Of a DNA stretch of 25,236 nt, positions 7,551 to 14,773 are shown piece after piece. Below the pieces are notes generated by a model. It saw only the letters and a program-made list of their open reading frames with translations, was not told the DNA's origin and did no database searches. Position numbers and translations under genes: made by a program. Origin of the DNA: a virus; IMG/VR virus record IMGVR_UViG_3300048836_000239, positions 1-25,236 of that record. One strand, written 5' to 3'. The stretch's first letter is position 1; every line of letters begins with the position of its first letter.

Positions 7551-8107
7551 TCGGGCAGCCCCGACGTGCCGGAGCCCGGCTCGACGTTGGTATGCCGGTG
7601 CGTCTTCAGGCTCACGCCGTCGGCGATCACGTCGCCCTGCACCGTGATATTGCCGCCGGAGGCATTGATGGTGATCCCGCCCTCGGCGTTGATCGTCAGC
7701 CCCCCGTCGGCGACCAGGTTGACGGTGGCGCCGGAGGGCAGGACGGCGCTCAAGCGGTGCGCCGCGCGATCGTAGTCGATCACCGCGCCGTCGGCGTAGG
7801 TCGTGCGGGCGACGGTGGCCGCATTGGCGGGCGCCGCGTTGGCGGTGCTGTAGATCGCCCCGAGCACGATGCCGCCGGCCGGATCCCCGTCCGGGCAGAG
7901 CACCGAGACCTGCTCGCCCACCTCCGGCGCGCTCCAGGTGCGATCCCCGCCCGCCCGGACACTGAGCCACGGCAGCCAGGCCGTGACGAGCGCGCCGAGC
8001 GTCACGCGCACGCGCGCCTTGGCATAGTCCGCCTCGGCCACGGTGCCGATCTGCACCAGATTGGCCCGGCTGCGCTCCAGCTCGGCGGTGTCGCGGGTGG
8101 CGCTCAC
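7547..8107 (-). CDS. V: Baseplate assembly protein V (spike)
   Basis: A 186-residue protein starting at a GTG overlapping the hydrolase stop (GTGA). It is the P2 gpV-type spike: an OB fold (AKARVRVTLGALVTAWLPW, APEVGEQVSVLCPDGDPAGGIVLGAIYS), then a triple-stranded beta-helix of short repeats (GGLTINAEGGITINASGGNITV), and an apex with THRHT, the His-x-His that binds iron at the tip of such spikes. It punctures the outer membrane. The next gene overlaps its stop, in the P2 order V-W-J-I. Confidence 0.93.
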   Translation of the reverse strand: MSATRDTAELERSRANLVQIGTVAEADYAKARVRVTLGALVTAWLPWLSVRAGGDRTWSAPEVGEQVSVLCPDGDPAGGIVLGAIYSTANAAPANAATVARTTYADGAVIDYDRAAHRLSAVLPSGATVNLVADGGLTINAEGGITINASGGNITVQGDVIADGVSLKTHRHTNVEPGSGTSGLPE

Positions 8108-9924
8108 GCGTCGACCGTCAGCGATCCGATCGTGCACCAGCGCGAGCCGTCCGCGTCGGTCGTGCAGCTCGCCGGATCCAGGCTCGGGGAGACGACCGGC
8201 ACCGGCGTGACGACGCCCGACTTGGGCGCGATGCCGAAGCGCACCGTGTAGGTGCCGGCCGGCAGCTGGATGCCCCGCCGCGCCGCGATGGCCTCCTGCC
8301 CCTGCTCGAGGCGCGACAGATCGGCGCCGAGGGCCAGCGTGGTCGGAGCGCCGACGCTCGGGACGAAGCGAATCGCCGGCGCGTAAAGATAGCTGAACAG
8401 GCGATGCGGCCCGGCGTTGCGAATGCTCACGCGCACCGACCAGCTCTCGCCGGCACTCGGCGCGCTCGGCAGCAGGACCGATGCCGGGTAGAGCCGATAC
8501 CCGACCGCGGCATTGAACGCCTGGATGCGCGGCACCGCGGCGGCGAAGGTGGTCCCGAGATTGATGTACTTGGCGTTGAACATGCTCCCGCGGGGACCCG
8601 GGGTCACCTCGCCGTTCGGCCACGGCCAGGCCGAGACCGTACTGCCGAACCAGTCGAGCGAGGCCGACAGCGCCGTGGGGTTGGCAAAGGCCCCCGCCGG
8701 CTCGCCGTTGATCGGCCCGTAGCGCCAGCAGTCGCCGAGCTCCGGGAAATCACGCAGCGCCCGATTGATCTGCCATGCGGTATTGATCGCCGCGTCCGGC
8801 GCGTCCATCCCGTCGGTGCGCCAGGCGGCCATCTGCCCGCCGAAGCCCTCGTTGCGCGCCCGCGCGCACACCGCGCGCCAGCCGTCGAAATTCAGCGGGT
8901 TGGTGCGGTCGTTCACCGAGAAGGCTTGCGCGCTGTCCAGCGTGGCGGCCTGAAAGTTGGCCAGCAGCGGGATGGTGTCCGGCACCTTCCACCACTCGTC
9001 CAGGAGCGCGGTGAAGGTTTCGGTATTGGGCGTCGGCAGCCGAGTCGTCCCGTCCGCGTGCAAGCGCGTGTTGTGGGTGTGCATCTCGCCCCAATCGCCC
9101 CAGCCGCCGGTATCGATGTAGGCGATCCAGGGCGTGTTCGCCGGGGTCAGGATCTGGGTGCGGAACCACGCGATCAGGGCCGTGTAGCGCTCGCGAAAGG
9201 TCTGCCCGGAGCCCGGCGGCTCGTTGTAGTTGGGCATCCACATCGGCGCGCACACCGCCCCGTCGCTGTTGAGCCACTTATCCTGTCCGGCGTGGTAGGC
9301 GCAGCCGCCCTTCAGGAAACGCGCCCGGTAGTAGGCGCAGTTGCCGTCCGGCCCCCCGCCGGCACGCCCGAGATAGGCCGGACCCGACCCGATCGAGGTG
9401 CACTCCCCCCGCGCCGTGCCCGCCGTGATAAACCACTCGGGCACGCCGCGCGGGGTGCCGCTCGGCGGATTCTCCTGAGGCATGTAGGCAATCAACCGGA
9501 AGCCGATCATGTCCCCGGCCGCCTTCGCCGAATCAATCAACGCTTGGACCGCGGCGGTTTGATAGACCCCGTCCTGCGTCTCGAGCTGGCTCCACGGGAT
9601 CCGATACTCCCGGATCGCCGCATGGGGCAACTGCGATTGCGCGGCGGCGTTGGTGGTGATCGAGTCCACGCGCGAGCCGTTGGCCCACCAGGGCCCCGAA
9701 TTCCACCCGCCCGGCACCACGAGGCCGCGTTTGGCGGTTTCGAGCGCCCCGGTGTAGAGCGTCGGAGACAGCGTGGCGCAGGCCGCCAGGCCACAGCCGG
9801 TCTGACCGCTTTGCGCGCGCGGATTCTGCGGCGTCGGCGGTGCCGCGGTCGCGCTCGCGCCGATCAGGATGCCGAGCGCGAGAGCGGCCGCGCGGCGCGT
9901 CGGGGTCATCGGGGTCAAGGTCAT
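8104..9924 (-). CDS. Secreted glycoside-hydrolase-like protein (GH42-like TIM barrel, DUF4832-like)
   Basis: A 606-residue protein that begins with a Sec signal peptide: TRR, then hydrophobic AAALALGILIGASATA and an AxA cleavage site near residue 28. The body looks like a TIM-barrel glycosidase: RIPWSQLETQDGVYQ, GFRLIAYMPQ, NYNEPP in the place of the family's WNDP segment, and GGWGDWGEMHTHN, where the WGE glutamate is the best catalytic candidate. The C-terminal domain (GESWSVRVSIRNAGPHRLF onward) is the beta-sandwich typical of DUF4832-type proteins. It has many cysteines, as in exported proteins. It could degrade a surface polysaccharide. A signal peptide on a gene inside a tail operon is odd. 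Family level is from memory; the substrate is unknown. Confidence 0.7.
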   Translation of the reverse strand: MTLTPMTPTRRAAALALGILIGASATAAPPTPQNPRAQSGQTGCGLAACATLSPTLYTGALETAKRGLVVPGGWNSGPWWANGSRVDSITTNAAAQSQLPHAAIREYRIPWSQLETQDGVYQTAAVQALIDSAKAAGDMIGFRLIAYMPQENPPSGTPRGVPEWFITAGTARGECTSIGSGPAYLGRAGGGPDGNCAYYRARFLKGGCAYHAGQDKWLNSDGAVCAPMWMPNYNEPPGSGQTFRERYTALIAWFRTQILTPANTPWIAYIDTGGWGDWGEMHTHNTRLHADGTTRLPTPNTETFTALLDEWWKVPDTIPLLANFQAATLDSAQAFSVNDRTNPLNFDGWRAVCARARNEGFGGQMAAWRTDGMDAPDAAINTAWQINRALRDFPELGDCWRYGPINGEPAGAFANPTALSASLDWFGSTVSAWPWPNGEVTPGPRGSMFNAKYINLGTTFAAAVPRIQAFNAAVGYRLYPASVLLPSAPSAGESWSVRVSIRNAGPHRLFSYLYAPAIRFVPSVGAPTTLALGADLSRLEQGQEAIAARRGIQLPAGTYTVRFGIAPKSGVVTPVPVVSPSLDPASCTTDADGSRWCTIGSLTVDA

Positions 9925-11228
9925 CAGACGATCCTCGTGATCAACACGGCGGGGAGATTGTCGGCCGCACTCGACGCGGTCCAGGTGAGCGTGGCGAAGT
10001 CCGCCGGGAGGCTGGTTTGCCCGGCGCAGCGCAGGCTGCGCACGTACGTGAAATTGCCGTCTTCGTCGGCCGGCGCGAGCACGCCGAAGGTGTCGGCCGC
10101 CGCGGCCAGGGTCACGGCGCTCACCGTCGGCGCGCCGCCGCTCGCGAGCACGACCGCCCAGTAGCGGCGACCCGGCAGCAGCGTCACGGCGCCCGGGTCA
10201 CCCATCCGGGTTTTTGCCGAGGTCACGCCCGAGCCGGTGACGGCCGCCCCGAGCCGCGCGCCGGGGCGGCCCGCGGCATCGGCCGCGAGCGCGAAGGCGA
10301 GCGTGGCGCCGGCCGCCCCGGTGGTGACGCGCATCATCAGTTGGTCCACCGGCAGCGTCGCAGTGACGGTGAAGGGGTGGGCGTTGACCTCGCCATCCGC
10401 GAGCACGCGCGAGCCCAGGCCGTTCGCGCCGACCATCCCGGCCACGACGGAGTTGACCCGCGCAACACCGTCGATCGGGATCGACCCGCCCGGACCGTGC
10501 GCCGCCGCGTGCGCGGCCGCATCGAGCAGGCGCGGATCATCCGGCGTCACCCACAGTGCCGGGAGCGTGACCAGATCGACGACCACGGTCGCACTCGGCG
10601 CCGAGACCGACCGCCCGGTCGGCTCCATCGCGTCCCAGGCGTAGGCCAGCGTGCGCACCTCCCAGATCGAGCCGACCGCGCAATCGATCGCGTCCAGATC
10701 CACCGCCGTGACGGCGCCGACGTCGACCCGTCGCCAGGTCGCTGCCCCCGCCGCGCGCGACTCCACGTAATAGCCGTCGGCCCCGGCGGAGGCATCCCAG
10801 GCGAATTGGGTCGGCAGCTCACCGCCGACCCCGTCGAAATAGGCCACGATCGCGTCGCGGTCCGCCTTGGCGGTCCACAGGCGCGGCTCCACGGAGAGAC
10901 CGGCCGTGGCCTCCACGGAGGTCACCGTCGGCGGCAGCACGACGGGCTCCGTCGGCGGCACGGGGACGTTGAGCAGGAGGCGCGCGTCCAGCCCCGCCGG
11001 CAGCCCCGGAACCGGGTCGCCCTCGGGGTCGGTCTGCACGTCGACGACCGGGATCACGTTGCCGATGGCGGTCCCGAGCGTGTAGGGCGCGATCGCCGCG
11101 CGCAGTTGCGCCACGGTCGCACGCGCCGAGCTGCCGAGGGCGGTCTCGACCTCGAGCAGGTCCGCCTCCGCGGGCGGCGCGCCGAGCGCGGCGAGATCGG
11201 AGATTTTCTGATAGATCGGCTCAGCCAA
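9924..11228 (-). CDS. Tail-fibre / host-interaction protein (434 aa)
   Basis: Starts at a TTG with AGGAG 8 nt upstream, overlapping the preceding stop; the frame is open further upstream, but that part is an out-of-frame shadow. Order: LAEPIYQKISDLAALG with a helical stem, a Pro/Thr/Val-rich linker (about 80-100), a fibronectin-III-like domain around 125-210 (WDASAGADGYYVESRAAG, WEVRTLAYAWDAM), and a C-terminal beta domain with MMRVTTGAAGATLAF and RYWAVVLASGG. It is probably a fibre with receptor-facing domains. Its stop overlaps the hydrolase start (TGATG). Confidence 0.65.
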   Translation of the reverse strand: MAEPIYQKISDLAALGAPPAEADLLEVETALGSSARATVAQLRAAIAPYTLGTAIGNVIPVVDVQTDPEGDPVPGLPAGLDARLLLNVPVPPTEPVVLPPTVTSVEATAGLSVEPRLWTAKADRDAIVAYFDGVGGELPTQFAWDASAGADGYYVESRAAGAATWRRVDVGAVTAVDLDAIDCAVGSIWEVRTLAYAWDAMEPTGRSVSAPSATVVVDLVTLPALWVTPDDPRLLDAAAHAAAHGPGGSIPIDGVARVNSVVAGMVGANGLGSRVLADGEVNAHPFTVTATLPVDQLMMRVTTGAAGATLAFALAADAAGRPGARLGAAVTGSGVTSAKTRMGDPGAVTLLPGRRYWAVVLASGGAPTVSAVTLAAAADTFGVLAPADEDGNFTYVRSLRCAGQTSLPADFATLTWTASSAADNLPAVLITRIV

Positions 11229-11577
11229 GTGAGAGACTCCTGATGGATCCGTCGGCGCTCGTGCGCACCCCGGACGCCGTTGCGCGCAGCCGCGCGGCCA
11301 CGGCCCCGCCCCAATACCAGGCCACCCGGCCGGCGCTGTCCGGCACGCCGTAGAGCGTGCCCGCATCGGGCGCCGAGGGCAGCGCGTCGAGAATCGCGAG
11401 GCGGATCCCGCCGGCATGCTCGGGCGCCACCATCGCCGCCTCCGCGACGGCATCCGCGGCGATCCCGACGGCAAGCGCTCCGTCGAGCAGGTACGGCTCG
11501 CCCGCGGCGCAGTGTCCCGCCGCCGCTGCCGCGGCGGCTTGCGCACGGGTGCCGCGCTTGATGCGGATCGCCGCCAT
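11221..11577 (-). CDS. Small tail-fibre-like protein (118 aa)
   Basis: Opens AIRIKRGTRAQAAAAAAAGH, then GEPYLLDG, the same attachment-type motif as the neighbour gene, so the two are probably diverged paralogous pieces. The C-terminal half contains PDAGTLYGVPDSAGRVAWYWGG. No good ribosome site is visible before the ATG. Its stop lies within the start of the next gene (TTGGCTGA). Confidence 0.6.
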   Translation of the reverse strand: MAAIRIKRGTRAQAAAAAAAGHCAAGEPYLLDGALAVGIAADAVAEAAMVAPEHAGGIRLAILDALPSAPDAGTLYGVPDSAGRVAWYWGGAVAARLRATASGVRTSADGSIRSLSLG

Positions 11578-11583
11578 GCCGGC

Positions 11584-12036
11584 TTAGAAGGTCCCGCCGT
11601 CGACGGTCGCCACGTTCAGCGTCACGAACGCGTTGCTCGGATCCAGCGCCCATTGCATCGAGGTGCCCATCCGCAGCACGCCGTCGATGCCGTTCGTCCC
11701 CCACAGGTACCCGGACGCGCCACCGGAGACCGCGGCCACCCGCTCGTCCGTGTCGGTGTCGGCGATGTTGAGCGCGGCGCGCAGCGCCTGGACCGTGATC
11801 TTCTTCTCCCGCTGCCCGGCTGCGTCCGCGTCGTGGATCAGCAGCAGATCGGTCGTGGCGTTGACGGCGCCGATGGTGGTCAGCGCATCGACCGCCGGCG
11901 TCACCGGGATGCGGGTCGTGGCGTCCGTGGCCAGATGCAGGTTGCCCCGATCCAGCGTTGCCAGCGGCTCGCCCGCCAGCATCCCCGCGGAGGGCAGCGC
12001 CGCATGTTGGCCGCGTCGCAGTTGGAGTCGTGGCAT
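11584..12036 (-). CDS. Tail-fibre-like protein (150 aa)
   Basis: Starts MPRLQLRRGQHAALPSAGML at an ATG with AGGAG 8 nt upstream. The opening RLQLRRG...GEPLATLDRG is the recurrent fibre N-terminal motif (a trimeric attachment segment), followed by IPVTPAVDALTTIGAV, DLLLIHDADAAGQREKKIT, a short helix and a C-terminal strand region (YLWGTNGIDGVLRMG) that looks like a trimeric tip. Probably a short virion fibre. Confidence 0.65.
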   Translation of the reverse strand: MPRLQLRRGQHAALPSAGMLAGEPLATLDRGNLHLATDATTRIPVTPAVDALTTIGAVNATTDLLLIHDADAAGQREKKITVQALRAALNIADTDTDERVAAVSGGASGYLWGTNGIDGVLRMGTSMQWALDPSNAFVTLNVATVDGGTF

Positions 12037-12051
12037 CGAGCGGTCTCCTGT

Positions 12052-12267
12052 CTAGGTGAACAGGCCGGCGTCGAGAACGCCGACGTGGTGTTGCAAATCG
12101 AAGGCATCGGCGCGAATCGCGCGCGGGTCGTAGACCCCGGGCGCCATGCCCCCGTCGTGCCCGGGCGGGCCGGCGAGCGCGGCCAGGATCTCGACCTGAC
12201 CGGGCGGGTGCGAGGCCACCTCTACGGTAGCCGTGCCGACCTCGACCACCGCCGTCACGGCCGTCAT
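12052..12267 (-). CDS. Small fibre-region protein (71 aa)
   Basis: Starts at an ATG sharing ATGA with the BppU-like gene. It has a beta-rich N-terminus, a Gly/Pro loop (AGPPGHDGG) and a C-terminal YDPRAIRADAFDLQHHVG segment resembling short joints in phage fibres where YDP...A..F sequences recur. The small size suggests an adaptor piece. Function unknown. Confidence 0.6.
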   Translation of the reverse strand: MTAVTAVVEVGTATVEVASHPPGQVEILAALAGPPGHDGGMAPGVYDPRAIRADAFDLQHHVGVLDAGLFT

Positions 12268-12617
12268 TGCGTCTGGTCCTCGAGCAGATCGAGGAGGATG
12301 TCCTGCGAGGATTGCACCCGCCCGTCCGGCCAGGTGAGCTCCAGATCGAAGAGATGCTCGCCGGGCGGGATCTCCCGCATGACAGCCGCCGGGACCGTCA
12401 GCCCCAGCTCGCCCGGCGATGGGCCGTGCACGAGACGGCCGTCCTCGGTGGAAGCGTTCGCCAGGAGCGTGCGCGCACGATCCCGACCGCGCACCTCCAG
12501 GCGTGCCGCACAGCCGGACACGTCGAGCGGCGCCTTGGTGCGCGCATCGCGCCAGAAAAAACGCATGCTCAAGGTGTCCCCGCGCTTGACCGTGATGCGT
12601 TGAATAGGCGGCGTCAC
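12264..12617 (-). CDS. BppU N-terminal-like baseplate/fibre adaptor protein
   Basis: A 117-residue protein starting at a GTG that overlaps the preceding stop (GTGA). The pattern ITVKRGDTLSMRFFW, then SGCAARLEVRGRD, LTVPAAVM, FDLELTWPDGRVQS and ILLDLLEDQT matches the small beta-sandwich domain found at the N-terminus of phage baseplate upper proteins (BppU). As a stand-alone protein it may connect fibres to the baseplate. Fold assignment is by eye. Confidence 0.65.
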   Translation of the reverse strand: MTPPIQRITVKRGDTLSMRFFWRDARTKAPLDVSGCAARLEVRGRDRARTLLANASTEDGRLVHGPSPGELGLTVPAAVMREIPPGEHLFDLELTWPDGRVQSSQDILLDLLEDQTQ

Positions 12618-13195
12618 GGGGCGAGCCCTCCCGGCGGGGCAGCCACGCGCCAATAATCCTCGGCCGTGCCGCCCATCTCCCCGATCCGCGGGGCGATACC
12701 GAGCCACACTTCGGCCGGGGCCAGGCCCGCGCCGTCCCAGTCCGAGGCGCCGATGCGCACGTCGTGCGTCCAGCGCACCTCGCGCACGGCCAGCGCCCGG
12801 TCTTCGAGGTCCCACAGCGGCACGGCGCCGGCCTCGTCCTCGACGAGGCGCTCCGGCGGCATGAGCAGCGCCGGGGAGACGCCCGGCACGCCCCAGGTCT
12901 CGCCGTGCGCGCGCAGCAGCACCGCCGTCGCGAGCGCCCAGGCCGTTCGGCCGCGCGCCTCGGCGCTCTCGGCCTGGCGGGCGCACGCGAAGACGGACCA
13001 ATAGGTCCGCGCCAGCAGCTGCCCGGTGCCGGGATCCGGCAACAGCCGCAGGCGTGCCGCCGCCACCAACAGCGCCGGCGTCATGAGCGTGGCGTTGGCG
13101 TTGCGCTCGATCTCCCCGGCGTAGGGGCGCGCCGTCGCCACGCCGGGCAGCAACGCGAGCGCGTCGCAGATCGCGACTTCGAGGGTCGCGATCAT
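12614..13195 (-). CDS. DUF1834 protein, Mu gp37-like
   Basis: A 193-residue protein starting MIATLEVAICDAL, followed by TARPYAGEIERN, the typical DUF1834 (Mu gp37) opening in which a short N-terminal helix leads to a small beta domain. Mu gp37 lies at the head-tail junction and is thought to complete the tail end. In Mu it directly follows gp36; here the whole target/RT segment lies between the two. The end overlaps the next start (GTGA). The gene-start region has a long leader with the dyad repeat and a hairpin. Confidence 0.82.
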   Translation of the reverse strand: MIATLEVAICDALALLPGVATARPYAGEIERNANATLMTPALLVAAARLRLLPDPGTGQLLARTYWSVFACARQAESAEARGRTAWALATAVLLRAHGETWGVPGVSPALLMPPERLVEDEAGAVPLWDLEDRALAVREVRWTHDVRIGASDWDGAGLAPAEVWLGIAPRIGEMGGTAEDYWRVAAPPGGLAP

Positions 13196-13224
13196 GCGGC
13201 GGAGGAGCGGCGGGGGGGTGTCAT

Positions 13225-13243
13225 GGGCGCCAGTGTGGCGCCC
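13225..13243 (-). repeat. Hairpin in the leader of the gp37-like gene
   Basis: Perfect 8-bp inverted repeat with a 3-nt loop (GGGCGCCA-CAC-TGGCGCCC on the minus strand), between the dyad repeat and the gp37-like start. It has no T tract, so it is not a textbook terminator. It could be an RNA structure in the leader of a transcript started near the dyad. Confidence 0.5.
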
Positions 13244-13253
13244 GCGGGAGGGG

Positions 13254-13277
13254 GGATCAGCTAACCGAGGTTATCCG
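13254..13277 (-). promoter_or_regulatory. Dyad repeat, copy 2 (upstream of gp37-like gene)
   Basis: Second copy of the 24-nt element found before gene I. Here the minus-strand core is a perfect palindrome, TAACC-TC-GGTTA. It lies 11 nt after the stop of the preceding gene and 58 nt before the ATG of the gp37-like gene, the first gene of the tail block. Sequence conservation between two noncoding places 6.7 kb apart suggests a binding site. Confidence 0.55.
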
Positions 13278-13288
13278 GTGCGGCCGAC

Positions 13289-13822
13289 CTAGAGCGTCGC
13301 GGCCACCAGGAAGAGTGCGGCCGCCTGCTCCTCGGTCATACCGAGCGCCGCGACGAACGCCTGCAACACCGGGTCGCGGTATTTCCACACCTGCGCATCC
13401 TCCACGAAGACGCGCTGCTCCGGGGTCAGCGTCGGCAACAACGACGCGATCAACGCCTCGTATTGCGCCCACAGCCCGGCCTGGATGAGTGCGAGCTTGC
13501 CTTGCAAGCGGGTGCACTCGAGGCCGTCGAGATACGCCTCATGCGTCGCTGCCTCGTGTGCCTCGATCGCGGCTTGGCGCGCTTCGGGCGTCCCGGCCGG
13601 CTCCCGGTAGTAATGCGCCCCCTGCGCATCCTCGGCGAGCTGCCACGGACCGTAGCCCAGCGGCGCCGGACCGGCCGCGGTGATGTGCCGCAACACGCCG
13701 AGCGCGGAGAGCCGATGGATATCCTCGCGCCGGATCAGCGGCGCCACGGGGTGGCGCAGACCACCGGCGAGGATGTGGGCCGGTGGCGAGGCGTGGGTCT
13801 CGGACATCAGATACTCGGGCAT
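13289..13822 (-). CDS. Hypothetical protein after the RT, possible fibre-associated factor
   Basis: A 177-residue protein. The ATG at 13822 has GAAGG 7 nt upstream and overlaps the RT end by 16 nt; an ATG at 13807 is the alternative. The N-terminal part has IHRLSALGVLRHI and GPWQLAEDAQGAHYY, the middle is helical, and the end (YRDPVLQAFVAALGMTEEQ followed by AAALFLVAATL) looks like the C-terminal helical tail often seen in proteins of phage tail loci. Its place behind a target gene would suit an assembly chaperone, but the family is not recognised. Confidence 0.7.
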   Translation of the reverse strand: MPEYLMSETHASPPAHILAGGLRHPVAPLIRREDIHRLSALGVLRHITAAGPAPLGYGPWQLAEDAQGAHYYREPAGTPEARQAAIEAHEAATHEAYLDGLECTRLQGKLALIQAGLWAQYEALIASLLPTLTPEQRVFVEDAQVWKYRDPVLQAFVAALGMTEEQAAALFLVAATL

Positions 13823-14685
13823 GAGCGCACCTTCGTAAGCGCGGCGTTGAGCGTGATGCCGTAGTGCACGGCATGTCGCGCCAGTCGTTGCCGCTGGCGC
13901 CAGCCGTCGGTATGACGCAGCAGGCCCAGATAACTGTTCAGGGTTTGGCGCGGATTCGATGCGCCGCGCGCGATCTTGCGCAGGGCGTGCGCGACGCTGC
14001 GGCGCCGCAGATACCGGGCGTGCGGGCGCACGACATAGCCGACAAAATCCACACCCAATTCGGCACGCTGGATCGATGTCTTGCGCGGATGAAACCGCAC
14101 ATTCAGGCGATCCTGCGCGAATTGCTCGAGCTGCATGGCCGCGTCATGCAGCACGCTGCCGTTCGGGCCGATCGCGACCAGGTCGTCGACGTACCGCACA
14201 GAGTGACGCAACCCCAGGTCGCGCTCGGCATAGCGGTCGAGCGGGTCCAGGTAGACGTTGGCGAAGAACTGCGAGGTCAAGTTGCCGATCGGTAGCCCGC
14301 TGCCGCCCGCATTGAACAGGCTTTTGTGAGGCGGAATACGGCGCATCAGCTCCCGGGAGCTGCGCACATGCACGTTGCGAGTCGGGTCGTGATGGAGCAG
14401 CGTCCTGGCGAGATGCAGCGTGTAGGCGTCGTCGATCCGCGCGGCGAGGAGGCCATCCAACACGCCTTTGTCGATGCTCACGAAGAAGTTGGCGACATCC
14501 ATTTTGAGCGCCCATTGCGGCACGGACCAATTGCGGGTCGCGCTGCGCAGGTGGCGCTCCAGGCGCTCGACGGCGTACAGCGTTCCCCGCCCCGGAATGC
14601 AGGCGCAACTCCCGGCGCTGAACGCCCGGTAGAACCGCGCTGAGATTCGGTTGTACAGCAGGTGATGAAGCCGCCTCCGTGACCT
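13807..14685 (-). pseudogene. 5'-truncated DGR-type reverse transcriptase
   Basis: The frame is open from 14685 (after a TGA) for 292 residues. It begins within the reverse transcriptase fold at LHHLLYNRISARFYRAF, equivalent to the segment about 80-90 residues into the Bordetella phage enzyme. Present: motif A KMDVANFFVSID (Asp 63), the DGR-specific IGNLTSQ (133-139), the catalytic YVDD (165-168), and the thumb-side FVGYVV. Absent: the N-terminal fingers with motifs 0-2. No ATG or GTG precedes the GTG at 14523, so the only good start would also lose more of the domain. The avd start lies upstream in another frame. I read this as an inactivated gene made by a deletion; the surviving core is otherwise uninterrupted, so the event may be recent. 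Confidence 0.85.
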
Positions 14686-14740
14686 TCAGCAAGAGGTCGT
14701 AAGTGGCTTTATAGATCGGCAGATGCCGGTATTGCGCCAT
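14672..14740 (-). pseudogene. Remnant of avd, DGR accessory protein (first ~23 codons)
   Basis: The ATG at 14740 starts MAQYRHLPIYKATYDLLLKV, the characteristic opening of Avd four-helix-bundle proteins, which are normally about 110-130 residues long and bind the retroelement RT. After about residue 23 the similarity ends and the frame runs into antisense-like Arg-rich nonsense overlapping the reverse transcriptase in another frame. The rest of avd is therefore missing, most simply through a deletion whose right end lies near 14670. It follows the target gene by 33 nt, the normal place for avd. Confidence 0.75.
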
Positions 14741-14773
14741 AACAATGAGGCTGCCTGAGAAAGGATTAAAGAA

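Noticed and set aside
8404-10164. 586-codon open frame on the plus strand
   Set aside because: It lies antisense to the signal-peptide hydrolase, is Arg/Gly/Ala-rich with no recognisable domain, and is the usual shadow of a GC-rich gene.
11416-12603. 395-codon open frame on the plus strand
   Set aside because: It runs antisense to several fibre genes that have ribosome sites and overlapping starts; no domain is visible.
14144-14740. A single 198-residue protein from the avd start
   Set aside because: Only the first ~23 residues are protein-like; the rest is Arg-rich and overlaps the RT in another frame.
13807-14740. Programmed frameshift giving an Avd-RT fusion
   Set aside because: A frameshift would still leave a product without most of Avd and without the RT fingers; no convincing slippery heptamer was seen at the junction. 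A deletion explains all the losses.
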